NCBI RefSeq assembly: GCF_001951155.1
Contig: NZ_CP016359.1
Location: forward strand, 3,682,001 to 3,746,000
DNA: 64,000 bases
Direction of reading: 5' to 3'
DNA from: Christiangramia flava JLT2011
Lineage (GTDB): Bacteria; Bacteroidota; Bacteroidia; Flavobacteriales; Flavobacteriaceae
In this document: one piece after another, positions 56,872-64,000 of the stretch
Layout: every line of letters begins with the position of its first letter
How positions within the stretch are numbered: position 1 is the first letter of the stretch
Made by a program: the position numbers and the translations under genes
Notes under the pieces: generated by a model
What the model saw: only the letters and a program-made list of their open reading frames with translations
Database searches by the model: none
Told to the model about the DNA's origin: nothing

Positions 56872-57327
56872 TTAAACTAATTGGGGCGGTCCCCGAAGCG
56901 AGAGTAAGGATAAATAGGGATTGAAATAATGGTTGGGAGATTGATAAATTTTTAACTTCAGTGATTCCTGATCGATTAACACCCAATCTACATTATAAAA
57001 TTCCTGATCGGTTTTCTTTTTAATTTCTGTCTTTTGAAATCTGAAATTTTCCGAATGTTCTTTTAGAACGAGAATTTCACTGGAAGTAGAGGTATGAGAA
57101 TGAATCGCTAATAAATAGGATAGAAAATCTCCTGAATTATTCTCTTCGTTCTTATCCTGGTGATGATGATCTTCACCTGAATGATGATGCGCAATCTCCT
57201 CTTTCTTCTCCTTATGTTCGTGATGTGCATGAGGTATGACCTGATGAAAGGACATCAGCATAAAAATGCTGAGAAGAAATAAGGCTTTTATTTGATTTTT
57301 GATTTGCACAGAGTACAAAAATAGCAA
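56872..57327 (-). CDS. Histidine-rich exported protein upstream of the efflux operon
   Basis: Up to 151 residues. It has a hydrophobic segment (ALFLLSIFMLMSF) followed by the His-rich stretches PHAHHEHKEKKEEIAHHH and HHHQDKN, and a C-terminal part without known domain. The far upstream start is a TTG (57327); GTG at 57309 is a reasonable alternative, and a -7-like box (57316-57323) overlaps the TTG. It looks like a metal-binding or metal-sensing accessory protein of the pump system. No family is recognised. Confidence 0.65.
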   Translation of the reverse strand: MLFLYSVQIKNQIKALFLLSIFMLMSFHQVIPHAHHEHKEKKEEIAHHHSGEDHHHQDKNEENNSGDFLSYLLAIHSHTSTSSEILVLKEHSENFRFQKTEIKKKTDQEFYNVDWVLIDQESLKLKIYQSPNHYFNPYLSLLSLRGPPQLV

Positions 57328-57356
57328 TTTATAGCAGAGAATTGATAAATAATAAA

Positions 57357-57388
57357 ATAAACCATAAGAACCTTAGCCCTTATGGTTT
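57357..57388 (-). terminator. Terminator of the DsrE/DoxX unit
   Basis: AAACCATAAG pairs with CTTATGGTTT (10 bp) around a 10-base loop; on the minus strand a T-rich tract follows. It separates the sulfur unit from the His-rich metal gene. Confidence 0.7.
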
Positions 57389-57417
57389 ATACTTCAATTA
57401 AATAAACATCTAACTAT

Positions 57418-57840
57418 TTAGAGTTCTATACTCAAATAGCCTTTCTTTTGAAGTTGAAAATCATGCAAGATGCCATTGTCTACGACTTCAAGTTCCTCAG
57501 GAATATCTTCTTTACTGACTTTGAATTTTTTCAGAGAAAACCCACACACCACAATTTTAACGTGGGCTTTTTGAGCTTTTTCAATAAATTTTTTCATCAT
57601 TTCCTTATCAGTGAGATCTTCAACAGTCTTTCCGCAGATGATCGCCTGAAAATCGCCAAAGCTCTTCCCATCTTCTTCCGCCAGGGCTTCAGCCGTCAAA
57701 ATTATTGGCTGGAGTTGGGGGATCTTTTTAGTGAGCACCACATAATTATGTGAGTGGTGATCCTGTTTGGAGGTTTGCGCGTTTAATACATTTGTGAACG
57801 TTAGTGTAAGGATAAATAATCCTAAAATTAGCTTTTTCAT
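57418..57840 (-). CDS. Exported DsrE-like protein
   Basis: A 140-residue protein with a signal peptide (LFILTLTFTNVLNAQT) and a DsrE/DsrF-like alpha/beta domain. A conserved-type Cys lies in KIVVCGFSLKKF, where DsrE-family proteins carry their sulfur-transfer Cys. A periplasmic DsrE suggests handling of persulfide or sulfane sulfur outside the cytoplasm. It overlaps the DoxX gene by 4 bases. A second DsrE gene is at 63414. Confidence 0.78.
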   Translation of the reverse strand: MKKLILGLFILTLTFTNVLNAQTSKQDHHSHNYVVLTKKIPQLQPIILTAEALAEEDGKSFGDFQAIICGKTVEDLTDKEMMKKFIEKAQKAHVKIVVCGFSLKKFKVSKEDIPEELEVVDNGILHDFQLQKKGYLSIEL

Positions 57841-58244
57841 AATTTTTCTTTTTTAAAAGTTTGAATATCGTTTAATATAAAAAACAGGAGTCCCCCTAAG
57901 ATTGCTATATTTTTAAAAAGAGGTCCTAAAGTGTGAATTTGTCCAACCTGGACGGTTAATGTAATTGGTATAATAACAGCAGCAAGAGCTATCGCTGCCC
58001 AGCGTGTCTTAAAGCCAATCAGGAGAAAAAAGCCTGCAATCATCATTACTATTCCAGATATGATCACCAGGTACTCCGGATTCCCAAAAAAGTAGGCTAT
58101 ACCTTTAAACCTTGCCTGATCAATTCGGTTTAATGTCTTTTCAAGATTTAAAATATGATTAAAACTTGCTACTAAAAATATTCCGCTAAGTAATATGCGA
58201 AATAGCTGTACCGATCTATAGGATACAGAAATTTTTGCTTTCAT
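57837..58244 (-). CDS. DoxX-family membrane protein
   Basis: A 135-residue protein with about four membrane helices (LFRILLSGIFLVASFNHIL, YLVIISGIVMMIAGFFLL, WAAIALAAVIIPITLTV). This is the DoxX/DoxD-type fold; some members are subunits of thiosulfate:quinone oxidoreductase. I chose ATG 58244 (MKAKISVSY); the longer form would start with TTG at 58310. It overlaps the DsrE gene by 4 bases. A sulfur role fits the context but is inferred. Confidence 0.75.
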   Translation of the reverse strand: MKAKISVSYRSVQLFRILLSGIFLVASFNHILNLEKTLNRIDQARFKGIAYFFGNPEYLVIISGIVMMIAGFFLLIGFKTRWAAIALAAVIIPITLTVQVGQIHTLGPLFKNIAILGGLLFFILNDIQTFKKEKL

Positions 58245-58306
58245 TAATTTCAATAGTTTAGGTGTATAAATTAGTTTAGCATAACGTATATCTAAACCAG
58301 TTCTAG

Positions 58307-58669
58307 TCAAATCACCATTGAATATTTAGGAGGTGGGTATAATTTTTTAGAGTGGTCATTACTTTTTTGAAGTTTTCGATATTTGAATTGCTTATCTACA
58401 GAGTATGAAACTTCAGGAATATCTTTTCCTACAGGCTGTTGATAATTATTAGAACAGATCCTGGCTAGTTTCAATACATGCACCCGGGAAGAAGCTTTAA
58501 ATTGGTAGCCCAATTTCTTCATATCGTCACTTTTCTTCTCACAAATAGGGTTTAATAGCACAATTTCATTAGTCTTAAGTAACAAACTAAATAATTCAGA
58601 ATCTATGGTGATAAGTTTTCCGGAAAAAATCACCAGCATAATTATCGCTATATATTGTTTTATTAGCAT
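58307..58669 (-). CDS. Hypothetical exported or membrane-anchored protein
   Basis: A 120-residue protein with an N-terminal hydrophobic segment (YIAIIMLVIFSGKLITI) and a basic C-terminal tail. Cysteines occur in NPICEKKSD and ARICSNN. No known domain. Its ATG lies almost at the start site implied by the -7 box at 58678-58685, so translation may be leaderless or begin at a Met 10 codons later (58639). It is first in the minus-strand DoxX-DsrE unit. Confidence 0.55.
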   Translation of the reverse strand: MLIKQYIAIIMLVIFSGKLITIDSELFSLLLKTNEIVLLNPICEKKSDDMKKLGYQFKASSRVHVLKLARICSNNYQQPVGKDIPEVSYSVDKQFKYRKLQKSNDHSKKLYPPPKYSMVI

Positions 58670-58677
58670 ATGAATTT

Positions 58678-58723
58678 CAAATATATAAGAAATGATATCT
58701 ACGCCATGTAACCTTTGTTACAT
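58678..58723 (-). promoter_or_regulatory. Crp/Fnr-type operator (58706-58723) and promoter of the DoxX-DsrE unit
   Basis: The perfect palindrome ATGTAAC-CTTT-GTTACAT (58706-58723) is centred 36.5 bases upstream of the last base of a perfect -7 box, TATATTTG, on the minus strand (58685-58678). TGTAA-N6-TTACA has the spacing of Crp-family sites. The position is that of a class II activator replacing the -33 element. Confidence 0.75.
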
Positions 58724-58743
58724 AAAAAAGATGTCTTCAGTTT

Positions 58744-58788
58744 ATGTAACAATCGTTACTGAATATCTCTTTATATAGTCTTATATTG
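58744..58788 (+). promoter_or_regulatory. Crp/Fnr-type operator (58744-58761) and promoter of the DUF302 gene
   Basis: ATGTAAC-AATC-GTTACTG (58744-58761) is the second copy of the palindrome, with a degraded last arm. Its centre is 35.5 bases upstream of the last base of TATATTG (58782-58788), a weak -7 box, on the plus strand. The DUF302 ATG follows 25 bases later. Confidence 0.65.
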
Positions 58789-58812
58789 AAACTTAATTAA
58801 AAAATAAAAGCT

Positions 58813-59199
58813 ATGAAATATTATTTTGATAAGACCATTACCGGCGAATTTGAGGCAGTAATTAAAAAAGTAACCGATGAACTGGAAAAAAAAGGTTTTG
58901 GAGTTTTAACAGAAATAAATGTTACGGAAACCCTTAAGAAAAAACTAGACATCGATTTTAAAAACTATCGTATCCTGGGAGCCTGTAATGCCCCTTATGC
59001 TCACAAAGCTTTGCAGGCAGAAGATAAAATCGGTACTATGTTACCATGTAATGTAATAGTTCAGGAACTGGAAAAGGGAAAAATTGAAGTTGCCGCCGTA
59101 AATCCAATGGCATCGATGCAGGCTGTTGAAAACGAAGAATTAGAGCACATCGCCGATGAAATTGCCGACAAATTGAAAAAGGTACTAACCCAACTATAG
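58813..59199 (+). CDS. DUF302-domain protein
   Basis: A 128-residue cytoplasmic-looking protein. The sequence FGVLTEINVTETLKKKLDIDFKNYRILGACNAPYAHKAL is the DUF302 core, with a conserved Cys in GACNAP. The biochemical function of DUF302 is not established; the domain often occurs beside metal or sulfur genes. It is preceded by its own Crp/Fnr-type site. Confidence 0.85.
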   Translation: MKYYFDKTITGEFEAVIKKVTDELEKKGFGVLTEINVTETLKKKLDIDFKNYRILGACNAPYAHKALQAEDKIGTMLPCNVIVQELEKGKIEVAAVNPMASMQAVENEELEHIADEIADKLKKVLTQL

Positions 59200-59230
59200 A
59201 ACTCCTTATTTACGCAGGTTAAAATATATT

Positions 59231-60586
59231 CTAAAAATTATAATTCAAAATTAGATCCACGTGAAATAAATCTGTCTTATTTAGATAAAAATTTGGGTTA
59301 TCAGGAAAATCCCCATTTGCGAATTTAGTTACAAATAATAGTTCCGGTTTTAGGTTTTTCAATTTCTTAAAAGAGAAAAATAAATCAAGATTTATATGGG
59401 TATAATCAGGTACCGCATATTTATTTAATTCAGGATCTAAAACTGAAGGTTTCCATTGGTGGCCTATACTAAGAACCGATTTTATTTTTGACTGAGGATC
59501 GCCTAAAGTAAAAGTATCATCATAATAAATAATTAATGCATGGTTGTCTGCGGAACCTTCGCTTCGCTCCCTTTTTTGAAAACTAAATAGGAATTCCCGT
59601 CCCCATTCTCGTGGAAAAATGAACTGACCGTGAGGAAGAATTCTGTCATAGCCTAATGATAAAGAAGTATTATCGCTCCAGTTATATTTCACTTTCAAGC
59701 CCAGAATATCCGATGAATTCGCTTGAAAATAACGCAATGAATCTATCGAGTTTCCACCATCACCAATCCTGTTTTGATGCAACCATTCCATTTCGAGATC
59801 AACATTTTCGTTAATATCAAGTTTGGGTTTCAAATAAAATGAATTGGATACGTTCTCTATAAAATAGTTCCAGGTTTCAAAACTCAGGCTCTCTGTAATT
59901 TTAATATCTGCATTGGCAATAAAAAGAAAATCCGAATCTGTATTATTGGCATATTGGGCGGGATTACCAGACCAGTCCCTACCCGTAGCATATGTACCAA
60001 TACTTTCACCAATGCCATAAAATTCCCCAGTAGATCTGGGTGCCACTGCATTAAAAATCCCTGCTTGAAAATGTATGGTTTTGGTGGGGGTATATTGATA
60101 ACGAAACCCCTGAAAAAGACTTGGAATCATCCTTCCATCTTCCGGGTTGACGAAAGGGGATTTAATTTTCATACGACCCAGGCTAAATTCGTGTTGTTGA
60201 ATTTTATAATTAGCATAGAGTTCTCCAATTAAAAATATAGCTTTATTTTCTAAATTTAAACGGTCAAAAAGGCCTTCCTCATACCTGCTCAATTTTCCTG
60301 TTTGCATATCTGGAATTGTCAAATTTTGTAATCCCAAATTGGTAGAATTATAAACCGCAATCCCAAAATTTAAGTTTTCGTTCGGGATGAATTGATATTT
60401 TAACTTCCCTCCTATTGCCAGGGCCTTGAAATCTTTTAAGGATCCTTTATTAAAAGTATTCATATAGTAAGAACGCAATTGCCCGGAAAGGATACTGCGT
60501 TTTTTATCTTCTTCAAGTTCCTGTGAAATCAACGCAGTGGGGCTAAAGAATGCTAAAATTATTAAAGCGGAAAAATATCTAATCAT
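59231..60586 (-). CDS. Outer-membrane porin-like beta-barrel protein
   Basis: A 451-residue exported protein (signal ending near LISQ). It has alternating aromatic/polar strands over its whole length, e.g. KLKYQFIPNENLNFGIAVYNS and SFETWNYFIENVSNSFYL, and ends in Phe (DLILNYNF), the mark of an outer-membrane barrel. It resembles OprD/alginate-porin type proteins. Its start overlaps the cytochrome stop by 4 bases, so both belong to one operon. It may admit the sulfur substrate, but nothing shows selectivity. Confidence 0.75.
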   Translation of the reverse strand: MIRYFSALIILAFFSPTALISQELEEDKKRSILSGQLRSYYMNTFNKGSLKDFKALAIGGKLKYQFIPNENLNFGIAVYNSTNLGLQNLTIPDMQTGKLSRYEEGLFDRLNLENKAIFLIGELYANYKIQQHEFSLGRMKIKSPFVNPEDGRMIPSLFQGFRYQYTPTKTIHFQAGIFNAVAPRSTGEFYGIGESIGTYATGRDWSGNPAQYANNTDSDFLFIANADIKITESLSFETWNYFIENVSNSFYLKPKLDINENVDLEMEWLHQNRIGDGGNSIDSLRYFQANSSDILGLKVKYNWSDNTSLSLGYDRILPHGQFIFPREWGREFLFSFQKRERSEGSADNHALIIYYDDTFTLGDPQSKIKSVLSIGHQWKPSVLDPELNKYAVPDYTHINLDLFFSFKKLKNLKPELLFVTKFANGDFPDNPNFYLNKTDLFHVDLILNYNF

Positions 60587-61614
60587 TTATTTTTTGTTAA
60601 GCCGTATTCCTGTTGGTAATATTCCATAATAGGTGGAAATGGGCCATATTTATGTTGAGTTGAAGAAAAAGTATCCGCCCATGGTCCATATGGGGTTGAA
60701 ACTGGCTTTAATTTTAGATCTGGATAATCTTTTTCTAAATTACTTTTCTGAGGACGCTCAAAGCTATTGATATAACCGGCCAGATGGTAAGCCTCTTCAT
60801 CACTTAATTTAGGATTATCCCAGGTAGCCTGGCCAAAAGGCATGTTGCCCTTGATAAATTGGGCAGCGGTTATTACCCGGTGCATTCCCGCACCATTATT
60901 ATAACTGTCTGGGCCCCAAAGAGGAGGGTATTGATATCCTTTAGTGGAATCTGCCAATCGCTGACCTTGTCCATCCTCCCCATGGCAAACCGCACATTCT
61001 TTAATAAATAGTGCTTTACCTTTTTCCAGGTTAACCGCAATATCAGGAATGTTGATTTTAGGGAAACCTTTAAATTCTTTTTCCCTTTCTTCTGGTAAAT
61101 CTTCTCCCAACCATTTCATATAAGCCACGATAGATTTCATTTCCCGGGATTCTGTAGGAAGTTTTTCCCCGTCCATACTTCGTTGCATACAGCCATTAAT
61201 TCTGTCTTCAATAGTTCCTTCACTATTGGATCTTCCACGAAATTGAGGAAAACGCTCAGTAACACCTACCCATGAGGCTGACCCAGGTTGGGTACCTGCC
61301 TTTAAGTGGCAATTGATACAAGCAAGGTTGTTGCCAGCATAACGCATCCCAGGATCTTGTGCCTGAGGTCCCATATATTTCGAAGATTCGGCTATAAGCT
61401 GATACCCATATTTTACATCCGAAGGCATAAAACCTGAGGCTAACTCTGCATCAACATCTTTAGGTTGCCAGGCTTCCGAAGAAATCTCACTTTTAATAAA
61501 TAAGGAAGGATTGGAATCGAATAAAAAGATACCAATGAACAATACTACAATGAGTGCAATTAAGGAGCTAAAAAAATATGTAATGGACCTTATCAAAGAT
61601 CTAAAATCTTTCAT
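60583..61614 (-). CDS. tsdA: Dihaem cytochrome c, thiosulfate dehydrogenase (TsdA) type
   Basis: A 343-residue membrane-anchored cytochrome (N-terminal helix FFSSLIALIVVLFIGIFLF). Two haem c sites: Cys99-x-x-Cys102-His103 in LACINCHLKAG and Cys207-x-x-Cys210-His211 in ECAVCHGEDG. Cys142 in INGCMQRSMDGE corresponds to the unusual Cys haem ligand of TsdA, and Met258 may ligate the second haem. TsdA couples two thiosulfates to tetrathionate (and the reverse). The best identified sulfur enzyme of the region; it anchors the functional reading of its neighbours. Confidence 0.87.
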   Translation of the reverse strand: MKDFRSLIRSITYFFSSLIALIVVLFIGIFLFDSNPSLFIKSEISSEAWQPKDVDAELASGFMPSDVKYGYQLIAESSKYMGPQAQDPGMRYAGNNLACINCHLKAGTQPGSASWVGVTERFPQFRGRSNSEGTIEDRINGCMQRSMDGEKLPTESREMKSIVAYMKWLGEDLPEEREKEFKGFPKINIPDIAVNLEKGKALFIKECAVCHGEDGQGQRLADSTKGYQYPPLWGPDSYNNGAGMHRVITAAQFIKGNMPFGQATWDNPKLSDEEAYHLAGYINSFERPQKSNLEKDYPDLKLKPVSTPYGPWADTFSSTQHKYGPFPPIMEYYQQEYGLTKNK

Positions 61615-61673
61615 AACAATAAACTAAAAACATTCAAAATCAACAGGTTTAACCAGATAAATGCATAATTTTC

Positions 61674-61746
61674 AAACATAAAACTTACTTATAAAAAGCT
61701 ATGTAACAAATGTTACAGGGGGATAGCAATGAAGATCCTATTTTCG
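61674..61746. promoter_or_regulatory. Shared Crp/Fnr-type operator (61701-61718) between two divergent promoters
   Basis: ATGTAAC-AAAT-GTTACAG (61701-61718) lies between tsdA and the phosphoesterase gene. Its centre is 35.5 bases from the last base of TATGTTTG on the minus strand (61681-61674, tsdA). It is 36.5 bases from the last base of TATTTTCG on the plus strand (61739-61746, phosphoesterase). One operator could thus activate both promoters. Confidence 0.75.
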
Positions 61747-61768
61747 AAAATTTGAATGAAAATTAAAC

Positions 61769-63385
61769 ATGAATAATATGTCAGGACTTAAATTATCAGT
61801 TTTGTTAGTGATTTCTTGTATCCTTTTGGCGGGATGTAAATCTGCTAAGAATATTGTGGGAACAAATTCAAATAATATAGATAAGGTTAAAAAAGTTTCG
61901 GTTTTACATACCAATGATATGCATGGTTCCTATATGCCTTTCACCACCACTTTAGATAATGCCACCGCTCAAACCGGCGATTCTATTGATAATCTAATGA
62001 GATTTGAAAAAGAGGGAAAAATAGGTGGAATGGCCTGGATGGCAACGGCTATAAAATCAATTAGAAAAGAGAAAGGGAATGACCATATAATTCTGCTTGA
62101 TGGCGGAGATACTTTTAGTGATGACCAGTTAGGGAATTTAACGAAAGGTGAAGCGATGATTCTGATGATGAATAAACTAAATTATGATTTGATGGTGCTG
62201 GGAAATCATGATTTTGATTATAGCCTGGAGAGGACTCGTGAACTGGAGACAATGGCTAATTTTCCGATGCGTGCAGCCAACATAATAGATCAGGAAACCG
62301 GAAGCCCAATCTTTCAAGATCCTTATATCATATTGGAAAGAGGTGATTTAAAAATTGGTTTGCTGCCAATTGGGTATAGGAATACTCCTCTAACAGGAAA
62401 TTCTAAAAATATCAAAGGCTTAAAATTTATTAAGGGGATAGAAGCAGTTGACAAATATCTTCCTGAATTGAAAACCAAAGCCGATATTATTGTTTTGCTT
62501 TCCCACGAAGGTATGGCGGTAGATAAAATAATAGCTGAAAAAATAAATGGGATTGATCTAATTATTGGCGCCCATAGCCATGATGTTATAGAACCACCAA
62601 TTAAAATCAACCAGACCTACGTAGTGCAGGCTTTGTCTGATGCTGCAGTATTAGGTGAAACTGAAATGATAATTACAAATAAAAAATTGTCTGGCATCAA
62701 AACGCGATATCACTATTTATGGCATGATACCTATACAGCAGATGAGGAACAGCAGAAATTAGTGAAAGAGCTTCGTAAGCCATTTGTGTCCCAACTAGAA
62801 GAAAAAATTACACAAACCGATACAATTATTGGAAGACAATATAAATCTGAAAGCCCTTTTGATAAAGTAGTGACCACGTTGATGAAGGACAATTTCAAAA
62901 CTGATGCCGCATTTCTTCCCGGTGTGGGATATGGGATTTCCTTAAAGGGAACTATTACCAGTGAGGATATATACAAGTTACTCCCTCATCCTGCAAAAAT
63001 TGTGACCCTGGAAATGACGGGAGATCAGATAAGAAAAACATTAGAGCAAACGGCTACAAATTTAAAGCCTGAAAATAAATTGGATATTGTGGGAGGTCTT
63101 ATTCAGTCATCGGGCATTCATTATCATGTAGATCTTTCCAGGCCTATTGGAAAACGGATATCAGATATAAAAATTAACAATGAGTCTTTAGTAGATAGCA
63201 AGCTATATAAAATTGCCACACATTCAGGTATGCTAAACGGGATTCATAATTATGCAGAATTTTCAAAAGGCACTAATATTGAAAAGACAGATATAATTCT
63301 AACTGAATTTATATTAGAGAAATTAAGAAAAGTAGCTGAGCTTGATTTTCCTGAAAATATGGGAGAGATTACCGTTACCAAATAA
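61769..63385 (+). CDS. Exported 5'-nucleotidase/SoxB-superfamily metallophosphoesterase
   Basis: A 538-residue lipoprotein (lipobox LLAGCKS). The metallophosphoesterase domain has all metal motifs: LHTNDMHGS, LDGGDTF, LGNHDFD, LSHEG and GAHSHD. The C-terminal 5'-nucleotidase domain follows. UshA-type nucleotidases and the thiosulfohydrolase SoxB share this architecture, and the sequence alone does not decide. SoxB function is suggested by TsdA and DsrE neighbours and the shared operator, but there is no SoxAX/YZ in the window. A second ATG at 61781 is possible. Confidence 0.83.
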   Translation: MNNMSGLKLSVLLVISCILLAGCKSAKNIVGTNSNNIDKVKKVSVLHTNDMHGSYMPFTTTLDNATAQTGDSIDNLMRFEKEGKIGGMAWMATAIKSIRKEKGNDHIILLDGGDTFSDDQLGNLTKGEAMILMMNKLNYDLMVLGNHDFDYSLERTRELETMANFPMRAANIIDQETGSPIFQDPYIILERGDLKIGLLPIGYRNTPLTGNSKNIKGLKFIKGIEAVDKYLPELKTKADIIVLLSHEGMAVDKIIAEKINGIDLIIGAHSHDVIEPPIKINQTYVVQALSDAAVLGETEMIITNKKLSGIKTRYHYLWHDTYTADEEQQKLVKELRKPFVSQLEEKITQTDTIIGRQYKSESPFDKVVTTLMKDNFKTDAAFLPGVGYGISLKGTITSEDIYKLLPHPAKIVTLEMTGDQIRKTLEQTATNLKPENKLDIVGGLIQSSGIHYHVDLSRPIGKRISDIKINNESLVDSKLYKIATHSGMLNGIHNYAEFSKGTNIEKTDIILTEFILEKLRKVAELDFPENMGEITVTK

Positions 63386-63413
63386 TCTTTACTTTGATTA
63401 AAAAAAGATTTTT

Positions 63414-63941
63414 ATGAAAACAACATTAAAGATTTTAATAATTCTTACAATCAGTTTTCAAATGAAAGCACAGGAATGGCAGACTCCTGAAATAGAAGGT
63501 TATGGGAAGATCAAGTATTTTGAAGATGCAGCTGAATTACCTGACACTTCCCTAACCTATAAAATGATTTTTAATATTGATAGCGAAAAGGAAAAAGAAG
63601 GTGTTAACGTGGGGTTATGGAGAATTGCCCGGACCTTGAATATACTAAAAGCCGGAAATATATCTAATGAAAAGATTGATATTGTGGCTGTTTTACATGG
63701 AGAGGCCACTTATGCGATTTTAACTGACAAAGAATATAAAAAGCGTTTTCAAACCCAAAATCCCAATATGGGGTTATTAAGGCTTTTAAAAGAAAACGGA
63801 GTGACAGTTTTGGTTTGTGGGCAGGCTATGGCTTCAAGAAATATAGAAAAAGAACACCTCAATTTGTATGTTGAAATGGCTCTTTCAGCTTTAACTGTCT
63901 TACCGAACTATCAGTTAAAAGGCTATGCATTGATTCCTTAA
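63414..63941 (+). CDS. Exported DsrE-family protein
   Basis: A 175-residue protein with a signal peptide (IILTISFQMKAQEW). The DsrE-like domain has IDIVAVLHGEATYAILTD and a candidate active Cys in VTVLVCGQAMASR. It lies 28 bases after the phosphoesterase gene and should be cotranscribed. With the other DsrE protein it may relay sulfur in the periplasm. Confidence 0.83.
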   Translation: MKTTLKILIILTISFQMKAQEWQTPEIEGYGKIKYFEDAAELPDTSLTYKMIFNIDSEKEKEGVNVGLWRIARTLNILKAGNISNEKIDIVAVLHGEATYAILTDKEYKKRFQTQNPNMGLLRLLKENGVTVLVCGQAMASRNIEKEHLNLYVEMALSALTVLPNYQLKGYALIP

Positions 63942-64000
63942 TTTCAGGAAACTTTGCGGAGTATTAATTTATTTTTTCTAAAATAAGCTCATTCAAACCA

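Overview
The window is chromosomal DNA of a member of the Bacteroidota, most probably a Flavobacteriaceae (Gramella/Zunongwangia-like; the genus is inferred). The evidence is a flexirubin-type aryl-polyene locus, a type IX secretion tail on a protease, promoters with the Bacteroidota TAnnTTTG -7 box, a PnuC-type transporter behind a TPP riboswitch, and RND-OMF fusion pumps. There is no rRNA and no CRISPR.

Layout. (1) 1-8.6 kb: a very compact minus-strand operon for flexirubin/aryl-polyene pigment synthesis. It holds a tyrosine ammonia-lyase, ketoreductase, acyltransferase, dehydratase-like and thioesterase-like hotdog proteins, ketosynthases and an ACP, with a divergent flavin-dependent halogenase-like gene. 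(2) 8.8-13.6 kb: tRNA-Ser(GCT) and tRNA-Pro(TGG). The 3' end of tRNA-Pro is the attachment site of a 4.5-kb integrated element bounded by a 19-bp direct repeat (9052-9070 and 13536-13554). It carries a tyrosine recombinase, a secreted pappalysin-like protease and a lipoprotein. (3) 13.6-21.4 kb: a VOC lipoprotein, a PAS-LuxR regulator, a probable 6S-like small RNA, and a heavy-metal RND pump fused to its outer-membrane channel, with its adaptor. (4) 21.4-27 kb: a TolC/HlyD/degenerate-ABC export operon with a TetR regulator. (5) 27-46.4 kb: ordinary chromosome. It contains KatE catalase, an SDR, a TPP-riboswitch operon, an M90 peptidase, a lectin-tagged GH2 beta-galactosidase, a two-component system, GT39 and GT2 glycosyltransferases, LAB_N protein, ManA, and an aldo-keto reductase. 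(6) 46.9-64 kb: an accessory-looking region after tRNA-Arg(TCT), which is preceded by a truncated copy of itself. It holds a mercury operon (ArsR, MerTP, disulfide reductase, GDCCVxC protein), a CusA-type efflux operon with histidine-rich proteins, and a probable sulfur (thiosulfate) module.

The most interesting signal is in the sulfur module (57.4-64 kb). Its four divergent transcription units encode DsrE, DoxX, DUF302, a porin, a TsdA-like dihaem cytochrome, a SoxB/UshA-like phosphoesterase and a second DsrE. Each is preceded by the palindrome ATGTAAC-N4-GTTACAT (one copy is shared), centred 35.5-36.5 bp upstream of the end of a -7-like box. This looks like a single Crp/Fnr-type regulon with class II geometry. 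A second idea is that the mercury operon has no canonical MerA: the reductase lacks the C-terminal Cys-Cys, while the next small gene ends in Cys-Cys, so MerA function may be split over two proteins.

All calls are by reading the sequence. No searches or structure predictions were run.
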